Source of the DNA: Amoebophrya sp. A120
Lineage: Eukaryota > Sar > Dinophyceae > Syndiniales > Amoebophryaceae
NCBI GenBank assembly: GCA_905178155.1
Contig: CAJINV010000006.1
Location: 3,844,130-3,908,129 of the forward strand
DNA length: 64,000 nucleotides
Reading direction: 5' to 3'
The position numbers and the translations under genes are program-made. The notes below the pieces were generated by a model that worked only from the letters and a program-made list of their open reading frames with translations, did no database searches and was not told the origin of the DNA. Shown here piece after piece: positions 1-11,241 of the stretch. Position 1 is the first letter of the stretch; every line of letters begins with the position of its first letter.

Positions 1-186
1 TTTGTAAAGCACGAACGGCAATACAAGCATCAACAAGAGTGCCGGTTTTGCATGACAAATTTGCATCACATGAGTGTCTCCTTAGGCTACCACAACTTGC
101 CATGTAAGCGCTACCAAGAAACAAAGGGTGGATTGGGTATTTTGCATGACAAATGAGGGAATGGAGGGGAGTTATGCATTGTCATA
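1..186. mobile_element. Introner family F, right part
   Basis: Right terminus AGTTATGCATTGTCATA, then GATGC. The left end is outside the window. A complete homologue is at 14804-15019. Confidence 0.85.
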
Positions 187-3100
187 GATGCTTCCGCAGA
201 GTCACTCTCCCGCAACACCAACTCGTCCTTTATCAGCTCCTTTTTCCCCTCATTTTCCTCGTCCTCGTTATCGATCGCACTCATGCCCCGGCTGCTCGCG
301 ACGAAATAGGTCACCCTCCTTTGCAGCCTTTCCCGCATATCACACAGAAAAAAAAGCTGCTAACACGTCATGGTCAACTACATGTGATGCAAAAATGAAT
401 ACCAATACGTATCTATAATAGTATTGCCACGTATCCTTCATCTACACAGCACGCGTATAGGCTCGGCTATGGCGGATCATTTTTGATTTTTGCATCACAG
501 ATTTTTGATATGGTGTGCTTCGCTTTTTTCATCTGTGGGATACCGCATGGAACGGCAGGTGACGCCCGGTTTTTTCTTCATGAAGTATCGTTCCTTAAAT
601 TCCAGCGCGTTCTCCGTTTGAAACCCGGTCTATGCATCACAAAAGCATCGTGGCTGAAGTAGTGTGCAAAATTTCGCATCACATCGGAGGTCTAAGGGCA
701 GTCCGTCCCTGTGCCTTTTCTAGGCCTACTAAAACCAATAAATCGCGACTACGTAGTGTAAACTTCTACTGAAAAGCTAAATTGGAAAACTTAGTAAGGC
801 TACTTCTACGTAAGCGCTTGTAAATAAGTACGCGATCAAAAAAGGTTTTGGCATCGCATAATTGTTGCCACCACAACAAGTGCGAATACCGCATCACATC
901 GGAGGTCTACGGGCAGTTCGTCCCTTTGCCATTCAGAGGCCTACTAAAGCCAGTATATGCTAAGCTACCTCGTAACGTAAACTTCTACGGGAAAACTAAA
1001 TCGGAAAAAACTTAGCATTGCTACTTAAGCGCTTGTTTTGTTGAAAAGGGAATAGTCATGCGAGGTATATCCGTTTTTTAGTGATGGGATTTATATTAAA
1101 TCCTTGTCGTGCTGCTATAGCAGGAACTACTTGCACGATACTTTTGCAGCGGATACGTTTGGATCTTTGTCAATCTCTTCACTGTATTTCGACGTCGATC
1201 CTATCAAATGCAAAAGTGTCTGCGTCTGGAAGGTTGGAACTTGTGATGCCAACTTTGGACTCTAAAAAAATCTGTATTGCATGACCCGCAAGAGGAGTCT
1301 AGTTCTTTGTGCTACGCGGGGAGGGCGTCTGTCATGCGGAGTAGGCATGATCAGTAAGCCCTCTAGAAAATCTGTGCCGCTAGGTCGTGCATTACAGACA
1401 TCCTGGGTCATGCAAAACATGCATGACAACTCTCAGAATCTTCCAGACCCAGACATTTTTGCATTTGATAGATCCGGGCAACAGCCCAAACGTCCGGTGC
1501 ATTGCGACTACAATGAGTTCCATCTCCGGCTTCGTAAACACGAGCTGGCAGGGAATTTGCCCCACGTCGTCGTCCTGTAGATCCACTTGATCCTTCAACA
1601 CGTCAAAAAAGTTGACGTCAAAAGTCGGCCGCCAGAAGTGCGTGTAATCGTGGATGAACCTGGTTTTCGTTTTTTATGTTTGTTATTCGTTAGGAAGTTG
1701 TCCTATGAATGCGCTTTCGCATCACAGAATGATATCCGGATTCATCACCAGCCTGTCATGCACAGCAGCGAGAAGAAGTGGAACATTTGCTTCGTACTGT
1801 TTCATCCATGATCATAGAAGGAAGTACTTAGTAGTACCCCATGCTGCTCTTAAAAGCCAGCTTCTGCTTTGCATTCCGCTGCATTCGGACATAGAGTCTC
1901 TCCACTAACTCTGCCGTCAAAAACGCGTCCCGCACTTCAGCCGGCATCTTGTACTCTGCGACGAAGTGCTCGCGCTCGTTGAGGCGCCGCCCGGATACTG
2001 TTGTTTGATGGAATACGAATATCTTTTATTTTTTCAGAAGCATCAAAACCCTCCGTCTTTTCATACTTGCGTATCCACAAACCTTTCCGCATGACAAATG
2101 CACACGGTCTCTGACGGCAAAAGAGGATTGGAACATTGAAATGAATATATCGACATCATCAAAATACACATCCCGGGCTCCGTTTTCCCTAGTAAGTCCT
2201 TTCCCGCTTCGGCAAATCGGACCGGTCGTTCGACTTGGACGTACGTCTGTAGTTCCTTCAGCATTAACCCTTCTGTTTGTTCGAAAAAGTGCGACGCCTG
2301 CTTCTATGCAATACAAATTTCCCCATGGCATGTACAAAATACATCACAAATTTCGCCAACAACTTAGGGCACACAGTTTGCCATGCTGAACAGGATTGAA
2401 AGGAACAAGCTTTGTCATGCAGCAACGGCATTTGTACTTGTACGGTTGGAAATTAACTGTGGATAGCTTCAGAAAGGGTTGCATCAGGCTCAAGTGCGTG
2501 CGAAACTTCGTCTGGATGCACTTCACGTGCTCGAAAAACCGCTTCAGGCCCTCTATTATCGGCACGGTATCCTGAGTAAAAACGTACCCACACCAGAGTT
2601 GTAATGCAAATCTGCATGCTGAAAATGTTTCTCATGCGGAGCCCCATGAGTAGCATTTTCTAGTCGTGTTTTGCAATTTGTCATGCTCTAATCAGCATGG
2701 TATGCTAGATCTGTGATGCTGCTGAGGTAGCTCAAACAGCACTACACTACGAATCCAAATTTGTCATGCAAAACAGCCAAAACTTGTGGATTTGTCTAGC
2801 CGATTCCCCATCTTGACTCTGGTGTGGGTACGTTTTTACTCAGGATACACGGACGGGGTTGTTCTCGCGAGGAAGTTTACCAGCCTTTGCGCGTGGAACT
2901 TCTTGATCCTTGGTTTTATCAGCAACCGGTATCATATATGCATTGCAAATACGTCTGGGAGGTGGTGTGGAAACTTGTGATGCGAAACTTCAAGGAAAAT
3001 CATATCTGTGATGCACGACGTCCGAATAGGATTGACCAACTTTTTTGTCATGCTGGATTATAGCAGTTTCTCATGCTTAAATCGAACGAATATGCAAGAA

Positions 3101-6100
3101 GCTGAGGAAAACTTGTCATGCTGTTAAGCCGAGCAAGCGGGTAGTGTGCGACGCAAGTAGCAGCAACACAAGTTTCGAGATGTACGTAAGGGAAAATGTT
3201 CCACCGGCCCCAGTTTTCCACAAATTGAAAAAAAAAAAAATCGCTCCGTCTCCTCCGGTAGTGGCTGACGTTGTGCGTCACCTTGGTCCACTTTCCCAAG
3301 TTCCTCGTGGCCGCGCATCCGGGTTCAATGATATGCAATGCAAAATCTGAACTAGCTAGCGGCGCACAATAGTAACTAGATTAAGACTAACACTTTGAAG
3401 ATGCGTGTAGCTTTGTCCTATTTTCTAAGACAATTTTCTGTAGCCCGGCAGGATGAACCGTCATGGAGGTCAGCAAGGCGGACGCTCCGAGCAGCGGCCA
3501 GCGGTGTAGACGTTGTAGTGCGGATACCTCGTCCCGAAGCGCAGCAGTTATTGTTCGCCGAGGTTCATCTGGACGGGCCTCTGTGGGACCTTGTGCGGCA
3601 AGATCTCCGCATCCGGATCTGGTGGCGGTCGGGAGGCAGCTAGCGAGCAAGAACAAACGAAGAAACAGCGACGACTGGCGCAATGGCCTTCCTTCTCCGA
3701 CCAATGCGCGGCCACTTCATTGCATGTCAGCAGCAGCTGCCTACGCCCCAAAGCCCAAAAATCAGCAGAATGGAGCGGCAGGAAGATCGTAGTGGGCACG
3801 ATAGCAAACCAGGGCCCTGCAATATCGATCACGATCGCGCAGCCTTCAGGAAATAGAATCGCCGCGCTTGAAGTCACAGGGCGGAAGGTCTCCGGCGCTA
3901 GTAGCTACAAAAACCCGGAACGCGGTCCGCCAAAGTGAGGCCCTTTTGGCCGGGGCCGATACAAGGCCCAACACCAATCACAGCACGAGCCGCAACACCA
4001 ACAGGCCAGAGGCGTCAAATGTTGCGCATTTACAAGAAGCACCTTCAGGCCGTGCCAAGTGCCCCTCTTGGAATCACCAAAGAAGCCACCGGCCTGCTAG
4101 AAGATAGTCACCCAAAAAGCACTGCTTTGCACTTGTCTAGGTTCGTAGCAGCATGAAACTTCTTGCGCGCCATATGAAACGGGGGCGCGGCCGCGACAAA
4201 TTGAGGCGGAGAAACGGAAGCAGTTCATGCACATGCTGGGCCCGGGGATCAGCGTTCTGGCGTCCCTGAAACAGGTCGGGAGCCCCTTCTCTTTTGCCCC
4301 GGCCGGCTCGTCGTTCGAGTTGGCGACGACCTTCCGAAGACCGCCGATCGTGCTGGAGCTGGCTGGTGGGGTGAAATTGGGCTCAGCGGCCCATCGGGAT
4401 CGTCATCCTGAGCAAGCCCGGCCGCATCCTGTTGCGCAGCCTGCCCTCCTGGTTGCGCCGCCTGCTGCCGCTGCGTGTCGTTCTCGTCGACGCCGATTGC
4501 GTCCCCGATGCGGGCCGAACCCACAATGGCCTTCGCTATGATTGCCAAACACAGCGCCCGGCTTTTTTTCTGCCACCTTATTGCGCGGCAGCCACCCCAC
4601 CGCCCTGCCTCCGCGCCGCCGCACAAGATGGGGGCGGCTGTGTGCGGGCTCATGAAAATAAAGAGGAGTATGACTGCGGCGCGAAAATGCCACAGGGCGA
4701 CGGGCGCAGGGGGCGCAGACTCCGGCCGGCCCGGGCCGCGCGGGGGGCGCAACAATTTGCCGCGCCAGGGTAGCCAGAAGCCGGCGCGCGGCATTTCGGC
4801 GCCGGAGGGGCCGGCGCCGAAGGAGCCGAAAGCGAAAAACCGAGACGAGCCGAAGGGCCCCCGCCTCGCCAGTCTCCCCCGGGGGTCTCGCGATTTTTTT
4901 CGTTTCTTGTGGACGTTTTTGAATAAGGACCTGAGTCGGTCGATTTTGTGGCCATTTTGGGCGCCCCGAACCGGGTCGAATTTGCCCAATTTCCTCGTGA
5001 GTGTCCAGGGGAGGTCTCCGGGGTCGCCGGTAACCAACGTTGCCAAGAACTGGAGGCCCCACCGAGTCGCCTTCTGCGCGCCTTTCGCGCGACTTTGATG
5101 CCCACGCGGTCAGGCAAAGGCCACTGGCGTCTCGGGCAAGGCGCCCAAAAAATGGCGCCCGGGGTGGTGGGCCGGCGAAATCAGGTGGCGCGGGGCTGCC
5201 TGGGGGTTTTGTGTTCTCTAGGGTGCCTAGGTCCAGCGTGGCAGTTTTGGAAAAGTGGGACGCGTGCCTGTCTTGAGTGCGTCCTTTAAGTCTTGCCACC
5301 CTCCCTCCCGCGTTATGTCCTGGCGCCTGTTTGGGAGAATTCCCACCCTTTATGCTGCGCAAAAGTGTCTGCCACGGGGGAGCTCCTTCTAGGCATGTCA
5401 TGCACAGTCTGCATTGCGGAAAAATCTGCCATGCATGTCTTTCGGAGAGGCATAGCCCCCGGAGAGCACAAAGTCGGCCCATCTGGGGCGGTAGCGCGCT
5501 ACCGGGGTGGCAAAGGGATTCTCGTCGGGCGGGGGGCCCTCGAGGGTGGGGTCATTCGGCGTCCGGTGTGGCCAATTTTCTAGCAGCAGACACTGTTGCC
5601 GTCCTTGTCTCGAGTCGCTTTCCGACTCTTTTGCGCGCGTTTTTCCAGTATTGGTAGGTCACCCCATTGCTGAAGCCCTTTTCGTATTTTTCTCGCGGCG
5701 GCGTGTAGCGTCGTATGTTGTGCAAAGGTGCTGCGCAGGTAAGGTGGCCTGGTTAACGCTCTGCGGCTCAGGAGCCAGCTCTGTGCCACTGCGTGCGTTC
5801 TCCTATGGCTGGCCCACCATGCGGAGTCAGTTCCTATACCTGTGCAGCATCTTTGCAAAGCATAGCGCGACACTTTCGAGCTCTTGCTGCAGTGGTTGTT
5901 GCTGCGGTGCATCCGCCCGAGCTGCGGAAACGCCCGCGCGGTTCCGGTCACCTCCAGAGTGTGTTTCCATTCGGAACTGTTCTGGTCCGTCAGACCGACA
6001 CAAATTCAGTGGCCACTCTTTGGGTCACAGAGTGGCGCACCCGGGGGGGCCTCGCAAGAGATCTTGTCCTGCAGTCCGGGGACATAGGTCCCAAATATGC

Positions 6101-9100
6101 CCAAGCAGGACAGGGGCTTTTTCTTTGTTGGTTCTAGGTGCGTCCTGTTGCCTGTTGCCACCGTGAGGAGCATGCTACGAATCGAGCAACACAGGCACTA
6201 GTGGTTTGGGCTTTTCAAGTTCATCGCCGTCATTGGGTGCAGGGAGATCTACAATTATGGCGACAGTGCTGAGGTACTCATCTACCCACAACCAACGGCG
6301 AGCCATTGGCAGCAGATCTGCGAGCATGTTTGCTGTGTCGAGACGCGGCATCGAAACGGCCTCGCGACGACGTACTGCAGCAGACGAAACCGGCAGCCTC
6401 CATCCCGCCGGAAAATCTGGAAGCCGAAACCGGAGAGGTGGAGTGGATCCGGAGCCGGAGGTGCTGCGGTGTCGTAGCTCTAAAGCCTTAAAGTTAGCGT
6501 ATCTATTGTGCGCCACTAGCTAGTTCAGATTTTGTCTTCCATAAAACAACTCCGAGGCCGCGGAATGGGAGTCGACCTGGGTTGCCGGAATCGAATGCCG
6601 CCCAGCGAGTCCCCTGCTATGCGATACATATGTTGAAAAAAATTTTGCATTTTGTGGAAAACTGGGGCCGGTGGAAAATTTTCCCTTACGTAAGATGCTG
6701 ACCCAGACATATTTACATTTTCTACCGCACCCGCGCGATCTTAAAGAGAAACCGGAACACCTTTGTACCGCGCACTGCACGCTTCAACTTGTGGATAAAC
6801 CGAAATACCCGAACCATGGCGCACCACCGGCCCTCGTTGTACCGCTTCCGCGCGTCGGGGGAATTGTTCAGCAGCAGACGGTGCATGATAGCTGGAGTGG
6901 GAAAATGAAATTTGTGAAATTTCTACTTTCGTTTTGCTATTGCTTTTGGAACAAAAAAAAAACAAAGACAACTTTACAAGTACATGCGAAGCTCTGCTGC
7001 AACATGAAGGCGGCCCATCTTCGTATTCTCCATTCCTCGTCTAGAACTTCCTCATCCCCGGCGGCGGGCTTTTTTCCAAACTGCGCAAACCCGGGGATCA
7101 TGGTCATCATCAGATTCGTCCTATGCATTGCAAACATCGTCGATCTGGGTCTCGATTTGTGATGCGAAGTTTGAAGGACAACCATATTGTTCATATCTGT
7201 GATGCATGCTGTGGAGGAACTATGGCGATAATATTCTTTCCGATGCATGATCAAGAACTGGGAGCTAGTTTGTGAAAAATGCTCTTTGCACAGTTTTCCG
7301 GAGAACGACCCTGACATCATGTTTGCACCAACCATACTTCCCACTGGGTCCAGAACCCCCCGCGCCGGTGTTCAGCAGCAGCCCCTTCCTGGCGTATTTT
7401 CCCTCTTCCTGCAGGTAGGCCATCTTGTTCAAGTAAGAAACCCCGCTGTTTATCACACCCTCCATCTTCTCCCGTTTAGCTGAATTCAAATTCCGGGTTA
7501 CCTGATAGTTATTTTCATGTTTGATGAGATGATGTTGATCTCCAAACTTTATTTCACGTATAGCATACGTTAAATGCGATCACTTGCGATGCAGAGATGA
7601 CCCGCATACTGTAGTACTGGGCTTTTGTCATGCAGAAAAACGGATGCACGGCAAGAGTACGGAAAAAAAGCTCGAATTATATTTATACCCGTAACTCCTT
7701 GTGGAACCGTTCCTGTTTTATCTTCGCGTAGATCTTTTCCCTTTCGCTCAGCTTGAACTGGTTTATGCACTGCAAAAGCACTCCTCTTTGCACCAAAAAC
7801 TACGACCTGTGCAGCACTCATAGTGTGCAATTTGTAATGCTAGTAACTCCGGTAATATCAGCATAAGTTTAAGTACTACAAGGCAAAATTCATCTGTCAT
7901 GCAGTATCTTTGCAAAAAGTTGCGCCATGTCTTTCGTTTTTGTGGGAGTTTTTTTGCAGAGGATATGGTTCGTTTTGTTTTTATTTCGCGAAACGTAGTC
8001 CGTTAGCTGCCCGTCGCTCGGGGCGGTTTGTGGTCACTTATGCATTTTTGCAAACGTGTCTGGGAGGTCTGGAAGGATGCGAACCTGTGATGCGCATTTC
8101 ACAGCACGCACAAACCTCTCATGCATAGGCAGCAAAAGTTGCTCACTTCCTGGCACCGAAGTGGACGTCGATTTGTCATGCGGATTAGGCGTTGCGAAAC
8201 CTTCTCAAGACCTGTGATGCTAGGGCCGGCTTCCATGCCAGACCTTCCGTGTCATGCAAAAACAGCATGGCAGAAATCTGCATTCTTCCAGACCCAAGCA
8301 TTTTTGCATTTGATATCGCTGCTTCAAGTCAAATTCCATCTTGACCCTCTCGAGAAGGCATCAAATGCAAATAGGTCTGGGTCTGGAAATTTGTGATGCT
8401 AGAATGTGCATGACAGAAACGCTCCCTCATGGAGGACAGCGTGACAAGTTTGCAGAGCGCTTCCTCATACGCACTCCGCATGAGAAACTGCGTTGTTGTA
8501 TGACAAGAGAGGCTGCGACTTTTGTTGGTCATGCAATACAGATCTTCTCACAGGAATGCAAGACCAGCATTACAAGTTCCAACTTTCCAGACCCAGACAT
8601 ATTTGCAATGCATAGAAAGGACGGGTTACCCAATCCGAGACAGGATTTCTGGATTTTCTCCACGTCCACCGTTTCAGTTACGTCGTTGCTCGAGGCTGCC
8701 CCCTTGTTGCTGGTTTTGTTTCCGTGCTGGTCGAGGATTTTTATGGGTAGCAACTGCCCAGAGGGTATCCTGTGAAAAAACGTCCCCACCCCAGAGTTGT
8801 CATGCAAACCTGCGTGCCTATAATGTTTCTCATGCGCAGACCCATGAGAAGCATTCCCTAGTCGTGTTTTGGAATTTGTGATGCGCGAATAAGCGTGATA
8901 TGCTAGATCTGTGATGCTTCTGAATCTGAGCCAGCCAAACCGGCATGCACTACAACATGGCCAAACTTGTCATGCGCAACAACCAAAAGTGGCTGATTTG
9001 TCTAGCATATTTCCCATCTTGACTATGGGGTGGGAACGTTTTTTCTCAGGATAGAGGGGGAAAAGGCTAGAGACTTCGGGCTCGCATCCGCACCCGCCGC

Positions 9101-9465
9101 GTTCGCTAGTTTAGCCGCCTTCTGCCGCTGCAGTTTCAGCCGGACCTCCGCGCGGATTTTCGCGTTTCTTATCGTGTGCAGATTGTGGAAGCCAAAGGAT
9201 TCGCCCTCGATCTTTACTTCCGGCTCGGTTATGCAATGTAAATTTCCCGCATATGTACAAAATGAGCATGACAAATCTTGCTAACTTGCAGTGTCCAACT
9301 TGTCATGCTAGACTAGGACTGAAGGCAAGTTTTCTCATGCAGAGACTGCATTTGTACGTCGTGTACGGGAAATTTACTGTGGATATCGGCATCGTCGTCT
9401 TTACTCCCCCCGCCCGCGCCGCCCGGCGGGTTCGAACTGGAGGCGGCGCCACCCTGTTGCTCCAT
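187..9465 (-). CDS. Large basic helical protein, unknown function (3' end outside window)
   Basis: Not recognised. The model starts at ATG 9465 (MEQQGGAASSS) and reaches base 187, where coding is interrupted by an introner that runs off the window. About 650 residues are present. Exons: 9465-9386, 9229-9054, 8765-8615, 8358-8316, 8038-7966, 7763-7689, 7501-7337, 7121-6984, 6891-6725, 2929-2848, 2567-2466, 2304-2172, 1994-1838, 1659-1471, 1201-1156, 630-543 and 337-187. Thirteen introners and three GT-AG introns separate them, and each junction I joined keeps the frame. The N-terminus is Gly/Ser rich. The rest is rich in Arg, Lys, Leu and Phe and probably alpha-helical, for example GLKRFFEHVK and RRLNEREHFVAEYK. 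No signal peptide, membrane span or known motif was seen. Expression is suggested only by the intact frame through 16 introns. Fragments of a second copy lie at 13.4-15.4 kb. Confidence 0.75.
338..542. mobile_element. Introner, variant of family E, 205 bp
   Basis: Flanking repeat CCGCA. Termini TATCACACAGAAAAAAAA and the inverse of TATCCCACAGATGAAAAAA. Joins SMR to ERLQRR in the 5'-region gene. Confidence 0.85.
631..1155. mobile_element. Oversized B-like introner, 525 bp
   Basis: Starts TATGCATCACAAAAGCATCG and ends ATACTTTTGCAGCGGATA. Flanks CGGTC/CGTTT match at only three of five bases. Excision restores frame (DKDPN to GFQTEN). Contains an internal direct duplication of about 145 bp. Confidence 0.75.
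676..1035 (+). repeat. Diverged 145-bp direct duplication inside an introner
   Basis: Bases 676-821 and 891-1035 both run from GCATCACATCGGAGGTCTA through paired GGCCTACTAAA and AAACTTCTAC blocks to AAGCGCTTGT, with scattered substitutions. Confidence 0.8.
1202..1470. mobile_element. Introner family A, 269 bp
   Basis: Flanking repeat GATCC. Termini TATCAAATGCAAAAGTGTCT and ACATTTTTGCATTTGATA. Joins LLPG to STSKYS. Confidence 0.95.
1660..1837 (-). other. GT-AG intron, 178 nt
   Basis: Minus-strand donor GG|GTACTACTAAG and acceptor AAAACCAG|GTTC join KSSMG to FIHDYTHFW in frame. No flanking 5-bp repeat and no terminal inverted repeat, so it is distinct from the introners. A diverged copy of this intron survives at 13444-13661. 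Confidence 0.75.
1995..2171. mobile_element. Introner family J (single member), 177 bp
   Basis: Flanking repeat CCCGG. Weak terminal repeats ATACTGTTGTTTGATG / ATGTGTATTTTGATG. Excision gives KTEPG-RRLNERE in frame. The only one of its kind here. Confidence 0.7.
2305..2465. mobile_element. Introner family G, 161 bp
   Basis: Flanking repeat GCTTC. Begins TATGCAATACAAATTT and ends GAAATTAACTGTGGATA. Joins PFLK to QASHFF. Confidence 0.9.
2568..2847. mobile_element. Introner family C, 280 bp
   Basis: Flanking repeat CACGG. Begins TATCCTGAGTAAAAACGTAC and ends ACGTTTTTACTCAGGATA. Joins TTPSV to PIIEGLK. Confidence 0.93.
2930..6724. mobile_element. Family A introner enlarged to 3.8 kb by a nested element
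   Basis: The left terminus carries AT(G)CATTGCAAATACGTCTGGG and the right terminus GACCCAGACATATTTACATT, both family A. Flanks ACCGG/ACCGC. Excision joins FKIARVR to LLIKPRIKK in frame. The excess length comes from the element at 3183-6693. Confidence 0.8.
3183..6693. mobile_element. GC-rich inverted-repeat element, 3.5 kb, nested in an introner
   Basis: Two pairs of inverted arms: 3183-3224 with 6651-6692 (TACGTAAGGGAAAA ... CCACAAA) and 3342-3372 with 6503-6534 (AAAATCTGAACTAGCTAG core). Both are separated by unmatched spacers of about 117 nt, so the repeat is about 190 bp long and symmetric. The interior, especially 4200-6150, is much more GC rich than its surroundings. No transposase or other recognisable protein was found inside; the overlapping long frames look like composition artefacts. 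Confidence 0.75.
6892..6983 (-). other. GT-AG intron, 92 nt
   Basis: Donor GCAT|GTACTTG and acceptor CCACTCCAG|CTATC join LQQSFA to SIMHRLLL in frame. A pyrimidine-rich run precedes the acceptor. Related sequence is present in the pseudogene copy near 14370-14450. Confidence 0.75.
7122..7336. mobile_element. Degenerate family A introner, 215 bp
   Basis: Flanks CGTCC/CTTCC. Left TATGCATTGCAAACATCG; right terminus eroded (CCCTGACATCATGTTTGCAC). Excision gives GPSGK-NLMMTMIPG. Confidence 0.75.
7502..7688 (-). other. GT-AG intron, 187 nt
   Basis: Donor CGG|GTATAAAT and acceptor ACTATCAG|GTAACC join RFHKELR to VTRNLNSAKREK in frame. Confidence 0.7.
7764..7965. mobile_element. Introner family B, 202 bp
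   Basis: Flanking repeat TGGTT. Begins TATGCACTGCAAAAGCA and ends TTTTTTTGCAGAGGATA. Joins RNKNKTN to QFKLSE. Confidence 0.88.
8039..8315. mobile_element. Introner family A, 277 bp
   Basis: Flanks TCACT/TCGCT. Ends GCATTTTTGCATTTGATA. Excision gives DLKQR-PQTAPSDG. Confidence 0.9.
8359..8614. mobile_element. Introner family A, 256 bp
   Basis: Flanks GAAGG/GAAAG. The first base is C instead of T (CATCAAATGCAAATAGGTCT). Only 43 bp of exon separates it from the previous introner. Confidence 0.88.
8766..9053. mobile_element. Introner family C, 288 bp
   Basis: Flanking repeat GAGGG. Begins TATCCTGTGAAAAAACGTCC and ends AACGTTTTTTCTCAGGATA. Joins LAFSP to SGQLLP. Confidence 0.93.
9230..9385. mobile_element. 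Introner family G, 156 bp
   Basis: Flanks TCGGT/TCGGC. Ends GGAAATTTACTGTGGATA. The first intron of the gene, joining SKDDDA to EPEVKIEG. Confidence 0.9.
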
Positions 9466-10215
9466 TTTATTTGTGATGTACTAGTTCTGCGTCTTATACC
9501 CTTTCTCGGTCGAGAAGAGCAGATACTAGTTGCGGCTGACAACCGTGGTGATGAAGTAAGGTTCTACCACGCTATCAAAATTCTTGTTCTACTTGAGGTT
9601 CTAGAGAACTAGTCCTAGTGTTTCATCTTGTTTGTTGCATAAGTTAGTCAACTCTAGTTCTTCATCAACCAAAAGCAAAACAAGACTACTTGCAGTTGCT
9701 AGATAGTACCAATTGCGATTTACCCACCTGCCTGCCACAAACAACATCGCTCACGAACAAATCAACTGTGGACGCGACGCGATCGGAAAGTAGAACCCTC
9801 TCCAAGTATAACTTCATCTGGTTACTGAGGCTGAACAAGAGCAAGACACAACGACGACGACCACGTGTAGACGTAGGACTACCAGTAGACCTCGACCTGT
9901 AACTGAAGACGCTCTAGTACTGTGGTTCTTGTGCCCTCGATCGATATCTAGACTGTCGCGCGTTCTCCAGCCTCCTCACAGTTTCATTAACATCGTGGAT
10001 TCCCACGACGTGGAGGGGGCGAGATTTTACATTACTAATTTCACCAGTAGTACGACTTCTAATTCGACCAAAATGACGCTATCGACCACTACGAGTACGA
10101 AGAGGAAATAAATATTGAGAAGAAATAACGCCACAACCGGTCATGATGCTGGATGCGTAAACGATAAAAACGATCATACGAAGTCGAAGCGATTACTTCC
10201 ACACAATCAAAAATG
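9466..10215. other. Intergenic 5' flank, no gene seen
   Basis: AT-rich upstream region of the 5'-region gene. No open frame of convincing composition, no introner, and no recognisable promoter element. Confidence 0.5.
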
Positions 10216-10404
10216 AACAGCCACCAGCAAACCATCGTCCGCACACGAAGGGTCAAAAATGGAGTAGGCGTGGGCCTGCGGGCCTAAATTCCGGTGGGTT
10301 GGTCGGTTGGTTGGTTGGTTTTGGACAGACGACATTTGACCGAATTTACGAAGTATGGAGAAAAATCCCTGCTCGCTCTTGGCGAAGAGCGGAAAACCAT
10401 GCAC

Positions 10405-10454
10405 CTGTCGCGGAGACAATAATCTCCTCGAAAAGATTATTGTCTCCCCGACAG
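10405..10454. repeat. 20-bp-arm hairpin plus third arm copy
   Basis: CTGTCGCGGAGACAATAATC pairs with GATTATTGTCTCCCCGACAG across a 10-nt loop, with one mismatch. The GAGATTATTGTCTC core recurs at about 10472. Confidence 0.85.
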
Positions 10455-10679
10455 GTAGATGGTTTTTTGTGGAGATTATTGTCTCACTCGCCGATACGTA
10501 GAGGTCGGAAATTGAAAATCGGAGCCCTGCCCTCGGGGGTGGGGCGGCTCCACGGTTTTGAATTTAGAAGACAGCCGCAACGGCAAGGAGGGCGAAACAC
10601 GATAAGGGGGTGGTCGGGGCGCGCGGCGCACCTGCCTCCCTACCGGGGCTGCAGCCCGCCGCTGCGAGGCAGAGTGCGA

Positions 10680-10945
10680 TGTGTCCACGCAACACAGACG
10701 CCAATCTGTGTTGCGCGGACGCCAATCTGTGTTGCGCGCACCACAAATCTGTGCTGCGCGCAGCTCGCCGCAGACACAAATCTCCGCTACGCGTAGCACA
10801 AATCTGTGTCGCGCACAAATCTGTGCTGCGTGTTGCGCACAAATCTGTGTTGCGTGGACGCAAATCTGTGTTGCGCGCAGCAAAAATCAGTGTTGCGCGC
10901 AGCTCGCCGCGAGCACCAATCTGTGTTGCGTGGACGCAATCGGAG
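10680..10945 (+). repeat. Irregular tandem array of CAAATCTGTGTTGCGCG units
   Basis: About ten copies of a 15-17 nt unit (CAAATCTGTGTTGCG, CCAATCTGTGTTGCG, CAAATCTGTGCTGCG) with variable GC spacers. Translations in all frames are Cys-rich repeats and probably not proteins. The unit resembles the introner-internal AAATCTGTGTTGCATGA module. Confidence 0.8.
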
Positions 10946-11241
10946 CTCCGGGGGGCCTCGTGAGAATTTGCGCGAGATAGAAAGAGGTCGGGGCTCCAGT
11001 GCTGCATTTTTCTCCAGCCGCGACCTGCGTTTCCTCAACAGCCACCAGCAAACCATCGTCCGCACACGAAGGGTCAAAAATACCAATATGCAGCTAAGCA
11101 AACCACTGTGGGTTTTTTCAACAACGGCGGCCACTCCAGCAAGAAGTGAGGGCGTAGACCACGTGGTCTCAAATCGATTGCAATTCTAGTTTACGGTTAG
11201 TATAAAGTGTGTGTGTTTGTTGTTCGTTTATTTTCTTTTCA

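Larger units (their letters stand above)
10216..11081 (+). repeat. GC-rich island bounded by identical 45-bp direct repeats
   Basis: Bases 10216-10260 and 11037-11081 are the same 45 bases (core CCACCAGCAAACCATCGTCC). Between them are a (GGTT)n run near 10300, the hairpin at 10405-10454 and the tandem array at 10680-10945. The layout resembles an insertion that duplicated its borders, or an unequal-crossover unit. Confidence 0.7.

Noticed and set aside
4249-5482. Long overlapping frames (up to 359 aa) on both strands in the GC-rich element
   Set aside because: Several frames are open at once, as expected in GC-rich DNA with few stops; compositions are Arg/Pro/Gly-rich and no domain is seen.
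9421-9450. tRNA T-loop-like GGGTTCGAACT
   Set aside because: No acceptor stem, D-arm or anticodon arm around it; it lies in the first exon of the 5'-region gene.
10476-11189. Cys-rich repeat proteins predicted on both strands
   Set aside because: Translations of the CAAATCTGTGTTGCG tandem array; open in several frames with no other protein-like feature.
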